49,270 bases of DNA from JAZSQZ01 sp045538175 (GTDB lineage Bacteria > Bacillota > Clostridia > Christensenellales > UBA1242), in the NCBI GenBank assembly GCA_045538175.1, contig JAZSQZ010000137.1:1-49270 (forward strand), written 5' to 3'. Numbering within the stretch: the stretch's first letter is position 1; each line of letters starts with the position of its first letter. The notes beneath the pieces are model-generated. The model was not told where the DNA came from, made no database searches, and was given only the letters and a program-made list of their open reading frames with translations. Positions 15,042 to 23,414 of the stretch are shown here, piece by piece. The translations under genes and the position numbers were made by a program.

Positions 15042-15896
15042 TTATTTTGTTGTAAGTGGTTCGTTTAAGAAGTATAAAACACCCAAGGTGTTCTTTCCAC
15101 AGTGGCTTGCAATTGTAGCACCTGCAACTGTTTCGTAAACATTTTTAAAGCCTTTCTTTATCAACAATTCTCTTGCAACTTCAACTGCAGCAGGGTCTGC
15201 ATGAGTGTGTGTAATAAAAGCTGTGTCAAGGTCTGCATTAGGGAATTGTTCAAGGGTTGCCTTAACATATTCTTCAACAACTTTTACATATTGTCCCCTA
15301 AATTTTTTGTATGCACCAAGTTTACCATCACTTACGATGATTTGTGGGTGAAGTTTTAAAAGGTTTGCGCCCATAAGTGCAAGTTTAGAGCACCTTCCAC
15401 CCTTGCAAAGGAAATCAAGTCTGTCAATAACAAAACTTGCTTGTACGTTTTGTGCCTTTGCTGTCAACTTGTTTGCAATTTCTGCAGCAGGGTAGTTGTG
15501 ATCTCTAAGTTTTGCCCCATATAGAGCAAGAAGACCAATACCTGTTGAAAGTGAAAGCGAATCAACAACATAAACATTTTTAAGTTCGCTTGCAGCAGCA
15601 ACAGCGTTGTTTTTTGTTACAGAAATACCATTTGACATAGAAATATGTACAACAGCATCATATTTTTTAAGTAGTCCTTCAAAATACTCTTTAAATTCAA
15701 ATTGATTTATAGCAGAAGTTTTTGGAAGTTTTCCTGTGTTATCTGTATATGCAAAAACTTCGTCAATGTCAACTTGACCATCAACTTTTACGTCATCGCC
15801 CAACATAATATTTAGGGTAATAACTTCAATTTTGTTTTTTTCAATAAGTTCTTTAGATAAATCGGCAGCAGTTTCAACTGAAATAGCAATACTCAT
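15042..15896 (-). CDS. DegV family fatty-acid-binding protein
   Basis: 284 residues from ATG 15896 (RBS TGGGGGT); the longer frame to 15932 adds a hydrophobic stretch with no ribosome site. DegV landmarks: AISVETAADLSKELIE at the start, GKLPKTSAI (the TSQPS-type region), VVHISMSNGIS for the fatty-acid head-group site, VVDSLSLSTGIG, a DFLCKGGRCSKLALMGANLLKLHPQI region, and THTHADPAAVE near the end. In Gram-positive bacteria DegV/FakB proteins present fatty acids to the FakA kinase; no FakA is in the window. Operon with the unknown gene at 14540-15031. Confidence 0.88.
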   Translation of the reverse strand: MSIAISVETAADLSKELIEKNKIEVITLNIMLGDDVKVDGQVDIDEVFAYTDNTGKLPKTSAINQFEFKEYFEGLLKKYDAVVHISMSNGISVTKNNAVAAASELKNVYVVDSLSLSTGIGLLALYGAKLRDHNYPAAEIANKLTAKAQNVQASFVIDRLDFLCKGGRCSKLALMGANLLKLHPQIIVSDGKLGAYKKFRGQYVKVVEEYVKATLEQFPNADLDTAFITHTHADPAAVEVARELLIKKGFKNVYETVAGATIASHCGKNTLGVLYFLNEPLTTK

Positions 15897-16011
15897 AATA
15901 TACCCCCAATATAAACATATAAATATATGCAAAAAATTAAAAATTTAAAATAGTTGTCTTAAACAACAATTTTATTATATAGCACAATATTAAAAAAATC
16001 AAACAAAAATA

Positions 16012-16040
16012 AAAAAATAGGCCATAAAAGGCCTATTTTT
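16012..16040 (-). terminator. Terminator of the CatA-like/PnuC operon
   Basis: AAATAGGCC, six-nt loop, GGCCTATTT; read on the minus strand it ends in a T run after the acyltransferase stop. Confidence 0.88.
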
Positions 16041-16054
16041 ATCTATAATTTTTG

Positions 16055-16681
16055 TTATATATTTGGAAATTGCTTCTCAAGGTTTTCAAATTCGTCAAAA
16101 AATTTTGCAAAGTGAGAGCCGTCGCAAAAAGAGTGATGTGCATAAACAAAAAGATTTATGGTTGTTTTTCCGTCTTTTGTTTCAAACTTGTCCCATATAA
16201 CTTGTGGGTTTTGCCCTTCCTTTGTTATAGGCACGCTAAGGGCGCTCATTTTTCTCCAAGGAAAGCAAGATAGATAAATTTCGTTTTTTGTTTCTTCAGT
16301 TTGTATGTTTTTGCCACTTAGTACAAGTTGTTTGTTTTCTTCAATTTTTTCTAAAAACTCATCAAAACTTTTTGTGTATGGTCCGTGATAGAAAAATATG
16401 TTTCCATCAGGTGTGTTTCCAACAGGGCCTACGCCAAACTCTTCACAAAGATAGATATCTCCGTCAATAAAACGATAGCCAAAGTTTTTAACCTTATTCA
16501 TTGCTTTCATAACAAGATAGCACATCGAGTGATAAAAGTTTTTATGTGTTTTTGTGTAGTTTACAAGATTTGTTATATCGACTTCGCATACAATTGTGAC
16601 ATAAGGATTATCAAAGTTTAAAAAGTTTTCATATGCAAAGCGTCTATCAAAGGTGTTTAAATCAATTTTTGTTTTCTTCAT
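16055..16681 (-). CDS. CatA-type acyltransferase (chloramphenicol acetyltransferase family)
   Basis: 208 residues from ATG 16681 (RBS TTGGAG; the in-frame extension to 16714 overlaps the PnuC gene more deeply and lacks a ribosome site). The catalytic motif AHHSFCDGSH (181-190) matches HHxxxDGxH of CatA trimers. ID-NTFDRRFAYENF at the start, and FYHSMCYLVMKAMNKV in the middle, are also typical. CAT enzymes acetylate chloramphenicol, but chromosomal members without resistance activity are common. There is no mobile element nearby and the base composition is like the neighbours, so acquired resistance is not indicated. It overlaps the end of the PnuC gene and is translated downstream of it. Confidence 0.82.
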   Translation of the reverse strand: MKKTKIDLNTFDRRFAYENFLNFDNPYVTIVCEVDITNLVNYTKTHKNFYHSMCYLVMKAMNKVKNFGYRFIDGDIYLCEEFGVGPVGNTPDGNIFFYHGPYTKSFDEFLEKIEENKQLVLSGKNIQTEETKNEIYLSCFPWRKMSALSVPITKEGQNPQVIWDKFETKDGKTTINLFVYAHHSFCDGSHFAKFFDEFENLEKQFPNI

Positions 16682-17411
16682 TGTTTTCTCCAATTTTATT
16701 TCCAAAATCGTCAAGGTCTTTTTGTTTTTCTCTTAAGCGATACCAACTTACTATGCCATATATGTCGTTAAGGAGTAGTAGCACAGGGGAGAGCAACACG
16801 GTTATGCAAGCAATATCCACAGTTATTGTTTGCACCGTCCACAAAACAATACAAACAAGGTCGTTTACAATGTAACCTGCAAAACAGTATAAACTTCTTC
16901 TTGCCGATAGGTATGATGCAACAAAAGATGCAGCAATACTCAATGCACTAACGACAGGGTTAGTTGTATTAAGACTTAATAAAATGAAGTAATAAGGAAC
17001 CCAACAAACAATTTGAGATGCAATCAAAATTGCATATTCCTTTTTGTTCATGCTTTTTCTTATAACAATGGTTGATTTTTCTTTGTCTTGGTGTTTTAAC
17101 CATTCAACAAGACCAAAGACATACATAGGAAAATACAATCCCCAATTTATAAACAACTCGCCATAAAATCCAGCACCGAACTCAACAATAGAGTAAAAAA
17201 CAAGGTTTATGATTGCTATAATATATCCCCAATAATACCCTTTTGTAAAAAGCACAGCAACAAGTGTGCTAAGGCAGGTTACAATACACTCAATGACACT
17301 GCTACCAAAAATGATTGAAAAAGAAATGGGCAAAACAAAACCTAATATAACAAGGAATATTTCATATCCTGTCCAATTTTTAAATAATTTCTTAAAACTG
17401 ATTTTTTCCAT
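16662..17411 (-). CDS. pnuC: PnuC-like nicotinamide riboside/vitamin transporter
   Basis: 249 residues with seven to eight membrane segments. Family features: WGYIIAIINLVFYSIVEFGAGFYGELFINWGLYFPMYVFGLVEW, a charged loop, and a second half with GYIVNDLVCIVLW. PnuC-type proteins import nicotinamide riboside or related vitamins by facilitated diffusion coupled to intracellular phosphorylation. The gene ends with TGA at 16662-16664, 17 nt inside the next gene, showing TGA is a normal stop here. The downstream partner is the CatA-like gene rather than a nicotinamide riboside kinase, so the substrate is uncertain. Confidence 0.82.
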   Translation of the reverse strand: MEKISFKKLFKNWTGYEIFLVILGFVLPISFSIIFGSSVIECIVTCLSTLVAVLFTKGYYWGYIIAIINLVFYSIVEFGAGFYGELFINWGLYFPMYVFGLVEWLKHQDKEKSTIVIRKSMNKKEYAILIASQIVCWVPYYFILLSLNTTNPVVSALSIAASFVASYLSARRSLYCFAGYIVNDLVCIVLWTVQTITVDIACITVLLSPVLLLLNDIYGIVSWYRLREKQKDLDDFGNKIGENNEENKN

Positions 17412-17477
17412 AGCGATAGTTTACTACAAAACAAATAAAAAATAAATAAAAAAAACAATAACTTTGAAATTAAAATA

Positions 17478-17502
17478 AAAAACAGGGGAAACCCTGTTTT
17501 AA
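17478..17502 (-). terminator. Terminator after the XRE membrane regulator
   Basis: AAACAGGG, loop GAAA, CCCTGTTT, T run on the minus strand. Confidence 0.85.
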
Positions 17503-17504
17503 TT

Positions 17505-18110
17505 TTATAATGTTTTTGATTTTCTAAAATGTAGATATCTAAACAAGTACCAAAGTATAAACAATATTTGCAAAAGCCCTGCAACTATGTAGATAAACCA
17601 TGAAGACGAATATCTAAAAAAGCAAAGCGAAATTGATAATGCAGAAGACCAAATAAGGCCAGATGTTGAAATACACTGAAAAATTTCCTTATACCACAAA
17701 CTTGAAAACACAACAAGAACAATAAATGTTGCAGGAATTGCAAGGATAAATGTAAGCCAAATTCTGTCTAAATCCGTAAACATAAAAAGTGTAAAGAAAA
17801 CAAGAGTACAAGCAAGCCAAACAAGACCACAAGCAAGGATAATTATAAGTGCCCTTGATTTTGTAGAAACAATAGTTTTGTCTTCGTCAACTGTTGGTTT
17901 TTTGATAAGGTCGTTTACAGAGATTTTAAAAAAATCTGCAATACAAGAAAAAACAACAATGTCAGGCAAGGTGTCACCGTTTTCCCATTTGGAAATTGCC
18001 TTGTCGGAATAGTTTAATTTGTTTGCAAGTTGAAGTTGCGTTAGGCCTAATTTTTTTCTGTAGTATATTAAGTTTTTTGCAAAGTTAGTTTTAATTTCTT
18101 TTTCTTCCAT
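17505..18110 (-). CDS. XRE-family helix-turn-helix regulator with membrane domain
   Basis: 201 residues. Residues 10-65 are a Cro/C1-type HTH (IYYRKKLGLTQLQLANKLNYSDKAISKWENG, then DIVVFSCIADFFKISVNDLI). After a short linker, four to five hydrophobic segments fill residues 86-193. Such membrane-tethered XRE proteins are common in Bacillota and probably sense an envelope or small-molecule signal. No Shine-Dalgarno is present; the -10 TAAAAT ends 6 nt before the ATG, so the mRNA is probably leaderless. The divergent neighbour is the PAP2-like membrane gene, a likely target (inference). Confidence 0.8.
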   Translation of the reverse strand: MEEKEIKTNFAKNLIYYRKKLGLTQLQLANKLNYSDKAISKWENGDTLPDIVVFSCIADFFKISVNDLIKKPTVDEDKTIVSTKSRALIIILACGLVWLACTLVFFTLFMFTDLDRIWLTFILAIPATFIVLVVFSSLWYKEIFQCISTSGLIWSSALSISLCFFRYSSSWFIYIVAGLLQILFILWYLFRYLHFRKSKTL

Positions 18111-18116
18111 ACATAA

Positions 18117-18145
18117 ATTTTACAATAAGTTAGAAAATATATCAA
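18117..18145 (-). promoter_or_regulatory. Promoter of the XRE gene giving a leaderless mRNA
   Basis: On the minus strand: TTGATA, 17 nt, TAAAAT, then 6 nt and the ATG at 18110. The expected start site falls on or next to the start codon. Confidence 0.65.
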
Positions 18146-18166
18146 CAAAAAAATACAGAAAAACAA

Positions 18167-18187
18167 AACTCTCCTATGGGGAGAGTT
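18167..18187 (-). terminator. Hairpin between divergent XRE and PAP2-like genes
   Basis: AACTCTCC, loop TATGG, GGAGAGTT; T-rich downstream on the minus strand. It lies upstream of the XRE promoter, so it may stop stray minus-strand transcription or act as an operator. Confidence 0.5.
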
Positions 18188-18298
18188 CAAAAATTTACAA
18201 GAGAATTGCAACACAAAACATTATAGTTTTGATGCTTTTAAAGGGAGTGCAATTTTAAAAACTTTAAAATAAAATAGGGTTAGACAAAGGGAGAAAAT

Positions 18299-18892
18299 AT
18301 GTCAATAAAAGTTTCAAAGATTTTTCGAATATTACTTCTTGCCCCGGTTATTGGGGGAATAATGATAACAACAATTATGATACTAAAACCATACATTTTT
18401 GTTTCCGTCTTACAATTTGTGTTAAGTTTAGTTTGTATCGTAGTTTTACCTATGCTTGCTTACCCTATCTCATACATAGTTCCGGGTATTAGAGAAAAGG
18501 GTAGAGATGGCCAAAGAGAACTTGCCATAGTGTTCTCATTTGTTGGCTATGTGTTGGGTTTTGCCTTTTGTTTTCTTTTTGAATCTTCTCCAGAACAAAA
18601 GGCAATGTTCCTAACATATGTTTTGTCAGCAACTCTTCTTGGTTTGTTTTCGTTTGTGTTTAAAATCAAAGCAAGTGGGCACGCCTGTGGTGTCAGTGGG
18701 CCGGTTGCATACTCAACTGTTTTTATAAGTCCGTGGTGTGCGTTTTTCTTTCTTGCTCTAATTTTTGTTTATATGTCTTCAATAAAACTAAAACGTCACA
18801 CTTTACCTCAACTTATCATCGGCACAATTATCCCCATAGTTGCTTTGATTTTATCAATCGTAATTTTTATACCCTTGGCAAATGTGACTTAA
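18299..18892 (+). CDS. PAP2-like membrane protein (degenerate phosphatase motifs)
   Basis: 197 residues with about six hydrophobic segments. KASGHACGVSGP (residues about 122-133) resembles the PSGHA motif of PAP2 phosphatases, and KRHTLPQLIIG (about 163-173) resembles the third motif with its catalytic His. The first motif (KxxxxxxRP) is replaced by EKGRDGQRE. These enzymes dephosphorylate lipid phosphates, including undecaprenyl pyrophosphate; activity here is uncertain given the changed residues. RBS AAAGGGAGAAAA. It is divergent from the XRE membrane regulator. Confidence 0.6.
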   Translation: MSIKVSKIFRILLLAPVIGGIMITTIMILKPYIFVSVLQFVLSLVCIVVLPMLAYPISYIVPGIREKGRDGQRELAIVFSFVGYVLGFAFCFLFESSPEQKAMFLTYVLSATLLGLFSFVFKIKASGHACGVSGPVAYSTVFISPWCAFFFLALIFVYMSSIKLKRHTLPQLIIGTIIPIVALILSIVIFIPLANVT

Positions 18893-18920
18893 AAAAAACG
18901 ACTGTTTTAGCAGTCGTTTT
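18893..18920. terminator. Bidirectional terminator
   Basis: AAAACGACTG, loop TTTTAG, CAGTCGTTTT. The stop codon of the minus-strand gene lies in the loop. Confidence 0.9.
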
Positions 18921-19533
18921 TAATTTTATCAAACCAAAGATTAAGTACGTTTGTAAGTAATACAAGTTTCTTTTTGTTTCTTGGATTGTTTGTGATGTGA
19001 TAGTTTACTTCCATTTGAATTGTCCAAGTGTTATCGCTTGCAAAGGTGCCTGCGATTGTGTTTGTGCCACCGGACAAAGGTTGGTCAACAGACACAACAA
19101 AACCATTGTGGGTTAGCATTGTTACAAGTGTATCAAAAAGTTCCTTGTTTTTTGCGATGTTTTTTCCAAAATTTATCCCAAGGTTTATGTCAGATGGTTC
19201 ATATCCTGACAAACCGTGAATATCTATAATGTAGTCGATTTTGTCTAAGTTGTTTTTTATTTCGTCTTTGTATGCTGAAACTTCGTCAAAGTTTGCGTCA
19301 TCAAAGTTGTTCATAGTCTTTGCAATAAGGTCAAGCCCTAGTGTTTCGTGAAGGTGTAGGGCAAGGCTAAGAGAGCCAAGTTCGGCTGTCTTTTGTGCGC
19401 CAAGTCTTGTTTGTACAACGCCGTGTGGTGCCGACAACAAAATATTGCTACCCTTATCAATATAAACAAAATCTTTTTGATTGTTTCTTTGTAAAAAATC
19501 TTTTCGTGTTTGAACGTACTTAGTAAAATTCAT
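18907..19533 (-). CDS. N-formylglutamate amidohydrolase-like protein
   Basis: 208 residues. Metal-site pattern of the FGase family (zinc carboxypeptidase-like fold): SAPHG with H37, NFDDANFD, DIHGLSG with D104 and H106, and QMEVNYH near the C-terminus with the catalytic-type Glu. Shorter than typical hydrolases (about 260 or more), so specificity is uncertain. It starts 2 nt after the Nudix gene stop and is translationally coupled to it. Confidence 0.75.
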   Translation of the reverse strand: MNFTKYVQTRKDFLQRNNQKDFVYIDKGSNILLSAPHGVVQTRLGAQKTAELGSLSLALHLHETLGLDLIAKTMNNFDDANFDEVSAYKDEIKNNLDKIDYIIDIHGLSGYEPSDINLGINFGKNIAKNKELFDTLVTMLTHNGFVVSVDQPLSGGTNTIAGTFASDNTWTIQMEVNYHITNNPRNKKKLVLLTNVLNLWFDKIKNDC

Positions 19534-19535
19534 TT

Positions 19536-20045
19536 CTATTTTCCTGTGATATATTTGTGTGTTTTTTTGTCTTCAGTCGAATGTTTAAAACTGAAATCTA
19601 AATTTTCATATTCGTAAATGAAAACCGGTCTAATATTTATGTCTTTAAGTTCGTCTGCCCTAAACCAATGGCAAACTTCTTTAGGTTTATCAATGTTGGA
19701 AAAGTCTTGTTTCTTTGCAAGCTCGTGGTCGTCATCAACCCTTATAAGATAAACAAAAACAAGTTCTTGTACAGGAGTGCCCTCCCATTCAAAGAAACTT
19801 TCAGCAACTCTTATTAAAGAAAAATCTGTTGGTGTAAAACCTAATTCTTCTTGGCACTCACGAATTAGCGCTTCGCTTGTGCTCTCTAGCAATTTTACCC
19901 TTCCACCTATCATATTGTGGAAATCAACTTCAGGATTTGTTTGTAATAAAATTCTGTCCCCATTTACAACAAGTCCTGCAACTCTGTAGTTAAACCTACC
20001 ATCGTCAAAAGTAAAATTAACATCTCTTGTTCCCATAATTATCAT
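19536..20045 (-). CDS. Nudix hydrolase
   Basis: 169 residues. The Nudix box is complete at 47-69: GGRVKLLES, then RECQEELG, matching Gx5Ex7REUxEExGU. Substrates are typically nucleoside diphosphates linked to another moiety; not predictable here. Two possible starts lie 9 nt apart (ATG at 20045 and at 20036), with an AAAGGGGG ribosome site better spaced for the second. First gene of the operon with the N-formylglutamate amidohydrolase-like gene. Confidence 0.88.
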   Translation of the reverse strand: MIIMGTRDVNFTFDDGRFNYRVAGLVVNGDRILLQTNPEVDFHNMIGGRVKLLESTSEALIRECQEELGFTPTDFSLIRVAESFFEWEGTPVQELVFVYLIRVDDDHELAKKQDFSNIDKPKEVCHWFRADELKDINIRPVFIYEYENLDFSFKHSTEDKKTHKYITGK

Positions 20046-20223
20046 AAACCCCCTTTTTGATAACTTTTCAATTATAACAAGAAAAACTTATTTTCCAAAA
20101 TAAAACCAACACAAAAACACACAAAACACAGGTTTTTTGTATAAACTGTCTAAGTTTGATTTAAACTTGTCCGTGTGTTTAATTAAAAACAAACTTTAGT
20201 TTTCCACAAACAAGCAAAATTCG

Positions 20224-20280
20224 TTGACAACTTGTATTTTTAAATGGTAAGATAGGTAAGAAAAGTAAGAACAATCTTAC
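20224..20280 (+). promoter_or_regulatory. Promoter and repeat operator of the AbrB-ABC operon
   Basis: TTGACA (20224-20229), 18 nt, TAAGAT (20248-20253). Three direct GTAAGA repeats exactly 9 nt apart (20247, 20256, 20265) begin within the -10, and ATCTTAC (20274-20280) is an inverted copy of the first GTAAGAT. A protein bound here would cover the -10 and start site. Confidence 0.65.
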
Positions 20281-20293
20281 AAAAGGAGTTAAA

Positions 20294-20503
20294 ATGGAAG
20301 GAAAATATGTTTGGACAACAAAAGTAAGTGATAAAGGGCAGATTGTTATTCCCAAAGAAGCAAGAGAAATTTTTAATATAAATGTTGGTGACACCCTACT
20401 TTTGTTGGGGGACACAGAAAAAGGTATTGCGATTGTTAAAGAAGAGCAATACTTGGATTTTGCAGAGAAAATTTTAGAAGTAAACAACAAGGGGGAGAAT
20501 TAA
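20294..20503 (+). CDS. AbrB/MazE-type swapped-hairpin DNA-binding regulator
   Basis: 69 residues: VSDKGQIVIPKEAREIFNINVGDTLLLLGDTEKGIAIVK is a SpoVT/AbrB domain. RBS AAAAGGAGTTAAA. The stop TAA is immediately followed by the ATG of the ABC ATPase gene, so it heads a transporter operon and is probably its own regulator. AbrB-like proteins bind AT-rich or repeated operators, and GTAAGA direct repeats lie just upstream. No toxin gene accompanies it, which argues against an antitoxin role. Confidence 0.85.
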   Translation: MEGKYVWTTKVSDKGQIVIPKEAREIFNINVGDTLLLLGDTEKGIAIVKEEQYLDFAEKILEVNNKGEN

Positions 20504-21220
20504 ATGCTTGAGATTAAGAATTATACAAAAAAATATGCAAACGGAAAAGTTGGTGCTGAAGACATAAATATCACCGTAAACGCTGGCGATATCTTTGCTT
20601 TTATTGGACACAACGGCGCTGGAAAAACAACAACAATTAAAAGTATCGTCGGCATAAACGACATCACAAGTGGGGATATTGTTGTTGACGGAATTTCTGT
20701 AAAAGAAAATCCACTTGAGTGCAAAAAGAAAATGGCATATATTCCAGACAACCCAGACATTTATAACGCTTTGACAGGTATTCAATATATCAATTTGATT
20801 GCAGATATTTATAGGGTCGATAAAAAGACAAGAGAAGAGCTTACAGTAAAGTATGCAACAGCTCTAGACCTTATGGACGACCTAAACTCTGCAATTTCAA
20901 CTTATAGCCACGGAATGCGTCAAAAACTTGTTTTGATTTCTGCATTTGTTCATAGCCCAAAACTTCTTATTATGGACGAGCCATTTGTTGGTCTTGACCC
21001 TAAAGTCAGTTTTGCTGTAAAAGAAATTATGAAGCAATTTGTAAAAGACGGTGGTGCAATTTTCTTTTCAACACACGTCCTAGAAGTTGCCGAAAAGTTA
21101 TGTAACAAAGTTGCAATAATAAAGCAAGGTAAAATTGTCGCAAACGGAAAGATGAGCGAAATTAAAAAAGATAAAGCACTTGAAGATGTCTTTATGGAAT
21201 TGGAGAAAGTCGATGAGTAA
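20504..21220 (+). CDS. ABC transporter ATP-binding protein
   Basis: 238 residues. Walker A GHNGAGKTT (35-43), signature YSHGMRQ (134-140), Walker B LLIMDEP (154-160) and the switch His in STHVLE. Closest in style to the ABC-2 export or bacitracin-type CcmA-like ATPases. The start directly abuts the AbrB-like gene, and its end overlaps the permease start by 8 nt. Confidence 0.92.
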   Translation: MLEIKNYTKKYANGKVGAEDINITVNAGDIFAFIGHNGAGKTTTIKSIVGINDITSGDIVVDGISVKENPLECKKKMAYIPDNPDIYNALTGIQYINLIADIYRVDKKTREELTVKYATALDLMDDLNSAISTYSHGMRQKLVLISAFVHSPKLLIMDEPFVGLDPKVSFAVKEIMKQFVKDGGAIFFSTHVLEVAEKLCNKVAIIKQGKIVANGKMSEIKKDKALEDVFMELEKVDE

Positions 21221-22769
21221 TTTAGGAATTTTAATTAAAAACTACTTCAACTGCTTTCTTTCAGCTTTTCGTGGCAAAAAGAAAAAGTTGTCAACAATCT
21301 CAGCGCTTGCAATACTTGTTGTTTGTGCTCTTTTGATTGTTGGCGCATACAGTTTTGAAGCATATTCAATGTTTGCGTTTAAGGGAATCAAACTTTTCTC
21401 TCTTCCGCTTTTTCACGGCATTATGATAACACTTACAGTTTTGGTGCTTATCGGTGCTATGAGGGTTAGTGGTAATCCAAAGTCGAACGATACCGACCTT
21501 CTTTTATCTTTGCCGATAAAAAAGATTGATATCGTTATTGCAAAAACATTAAACAAATATTTGTTTGATTTGGCCTTTACTGTTTTTTTGTTTGTGCCTT
21601 ATCTTGTTTTGTATCAAGTGTTTACAAAATTTTCCCTTGCAATAACAATTTGTGGGGTAGTTGCAACCTTGATTTTGCCACTTTTGTCAGTTGGAATTTC
21701 TTATGTATATGATTTTGTTATTACAAGAATTTTTAACCGATTAAGGGTTGGCGCTATTTTAAAATCTTTGGTTTCTGTTTTTGTATTTGTGCTTATTATG
21801 GCACTTATGATTATCAAAACATTTACTTATGGTATCGCTGACGCTACAAGTATTGATGCATATTTTGCAGATAGATTTTTTAGCAACTTATTTTTACAAT
21901 TTGTCCTAAAGCAAGATGTCTTTGCAACAATCTTTTGTGTTGCTCTTTGTGTTTTGGGATTTGCTTTGGGCTTGTATTTATTTGCTGTAAATTTTGGCAA
22001 AAATATTGTTGGTTATTCTGGAAAAGCAGGCGCTCTAAAGTTTAGCGAGAATATGGGTGGTTTTAGAAGACTTTTCAAAAAAGAATTAAACTTTTATGCT
22101 TCAACACCTGCATATATCGTAAACACCTGTATCGGTTCAGTTATGATTTTGGTTTCTGGGATTATTATTGCAATCACAGGGGCAGATGGCATTGGCAAAA
22201 TGTTTGGTATTGTTGTGGAGCCTGATATCATAGGGGTTATCCTAGCACTTGTATTTTGTTTTTCTGCTTCAACGGTTTATATAACTGCTTGCTCGATTTC
22301 GTTAGAGGGCAAAAACTTTTGGATAATAAAAACTATGCCGGTTAGCGAAAACGCAGTATTTTTATCAAAAATACTTTTAAATATTTTGTTTGTAAGTCCT
22401 TTTGTTTTGGTGTCTTCTACAATTGCAACAATAAGTTTGGGCATAAGTTTTAAGTATTTTCTAGTTATGACCTTTGCCCCTATAATTTTAAATATTGCCT
22501 TGTCTGTTGGTGGACTACTTATAAACCTTTGGCTTCCAAAACTTGATTGGGAAGAAGAAACTCAAGTTGTAAAACAAGGATTGTCATCACTTGTTACAAT
22601 GATTTTAGGTATGCTTGTGTCAATTGTGCCGGTCGCACTTGTGCTTGCATTTGAAGCACTTACACTTGATGCCGTAATTATCATTTCATTTGCAATCTAT
22701 ATTTTGCTAGGGATTGTATTTTCAGCCTTATTGTTTACAGTTGGTAAAAAATTGTATAGAAAAATTTAA
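21213..22769 (+). CDS. ABC-2-type transporter permease
   Basis: 518 residues from ATG 21213, which overlaps the ATPase stop and follows TTGGAGAAAG; earlier in-frame ATGs lie inside the ATPase gene. About 12 to 14 hydrophobic segments. SNDTDLLLSLPIKKIDIVIAK (about 75-95) is the usual cytoplasmic motif after the second helix in this permease class, which is repeated in FWIIKTMPVSENAVFLSK in the second half. Substrate unknown. Third gene of the operon. Confidence 0.82.
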   Translation: MSNLGILIKNYFNCFLSAFRGKKKKLSTISALAILVVCALLIVGAYSFEAYSMFAFKGIKLFSLPLFHGIMITLTVLVLIGAMRVSGNPKSNDTDLLLSLPIKKIDIVIAKTLNKYLFDLAFTVFLFVPYLVLYQVFTKFSLAITICGVVATLILPLLSVGISYVYDFVITRIFNRLRVGAILKSLVSVFVFVLIMALMIIKTFTYGIADATSIDAYFADRFFSNLFLQFVLKQDVFATIFCVALCVLGFALGLYLFAVNFGKNIVGYSGKAGALKFSENMGGFRRLFKKELNFYASTPAYIVNTCIGSVMILVSGIIIAITGADGIGKMFGIVVEPDIIGVILALVFCFSASTVYITACSISLEGKNFWIIKTMPVSENAVFLSKILLNILFVSPFVLVSSTIATISLGISFKYFLVMTFAPIILNIALSVGGLLINLWLPKLDWEEETQVVKQGLSSLVTMILGMLVSIVPVALVLAFEALTLDAVIIISFAIYILLGIVFSALLFTVGKKLYRKI

Positions 22770-22787
22770 CTACCCAAGGAGAAACAA

Positions 22788-22970
22788 ATGAAAAGTGGAA
22801 TTATTGCAAACATATTTATAATACTTGTTGGAATAGCAGGTATTGTATTAAATATTGTTGATGGCTTGGGAGATGTAGTTAATCTAATAATATTTATTCT
22901 AAGTTGTGTAGTTATTGTTGTATCTATTATAGATATAATTATAGAAATTAAAAAAAATAAACAAAAATAG
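22788..22970 (+). CDS. Small two-helix membrane protein
   Basis: 60 residues, nearly all in two hydrophobic helices (about 5-22 and 30-52) with a short Lys-rich end. A clear AAGGAGAAACA ribosome site and an 18-nt gap to the permease support it as the fourth operon gene. No recognisable family; perhaps an accessory peptide of the transporter (inference). Confidence 0.65.
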   Translation: MKSGIIANIFIILVGIAGIVLNIVDGLGDVVNLIIFILSCVVIVVSIIDIIIEIKKNKQK

Positions 22971-22984
22971 TATCAAATTTTTAA

Positions 22985-23020
22985 AAAAATAGCCAAGGCT
23001 TATTACCTTGACTATTTTTT
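22985..23020. terminator. Bidirectional terminator
   Basis: AAAATAG-C-CAAGG with CCTTG-A-CTATTTT (one mismatch), seven-nt loop, A and T flanks. Confidence 0.82.
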
Positions 23021-23036
23021 ATTTATTGTTTTTTAA

Positions 23037-23414
23037 TTAAATTTTTGTTGCCCAAAGTCCGTGAAGATTGCAGTATGCGTAAACTGTGCTTCCTTTTTTG
23101 TATGGAAGTGTAACTTCTGGTTTATCATTTGGGTTAAGTCTAACTCTTGTTGTTTCGTTTTCGTTCATAACAGCAACCCACATAATATAGTGTTCTTCTG
23201 TCATAGGGTGTTCGACTGAGCCTACTTTTACAACAATGTTTTCTCCCTTAACTTCAACCACAGGTGTGTGTTTTTCAACAGATGCGTCAACAGTGTTTGC
23301 TGTTAAGTTTTCAAGTGGTTGTCCACAGCAAGTCATTCTTCTTGCGTCGCCATCGATAAGGCCAATTACATTGCCACAAATATTGCATTTATAAAAACGA
23401 GTATTTTTTTCCAT
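23037..23414 (-). CDS. dfx: Desulfoferrodoxin (two-iron superoxide reductase)
   Basis: 125 residues from ATG 23414 (RBS AAAGGGAG); the longer frame adds an N-terminus without a ribosome site. Desulforedoxin-type iron site C10, C13, C29, C30. Superoxide reductase iron site H49 (KHTP), H69 (EHPM), H75 (HYIMW), C115 and H118 (CNLHGLW). It reduces superoxide to peroxide in the cytoplasm of anaerobes. Monocistronic, convergent to the ABC operon. Confidence 0.95.
   Translation of the reverse strand: MEKNTRFYKCNICGNVIGLIDGDARRMTCCGQPLENLTANTVDASVEKHTPVVEVKGENIVVKVGSVEHPMTEEHYIMWVAVMNENETTRVRLNPNDKPEVTLPYKKGSTVYAYCNLHGLWATKI

Noticed and set aside
16055..16681. Acquired chloramphenicol resistance gene
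   Set aside because: No transposase or integron parts nearby and composition matches neighbours; family membership alone does not show resistance.
20294..20503. AbrB-like gene as antitoxin
   Set aside because: It is followed by an ABC transporter, not a MazF/PIN toxin.
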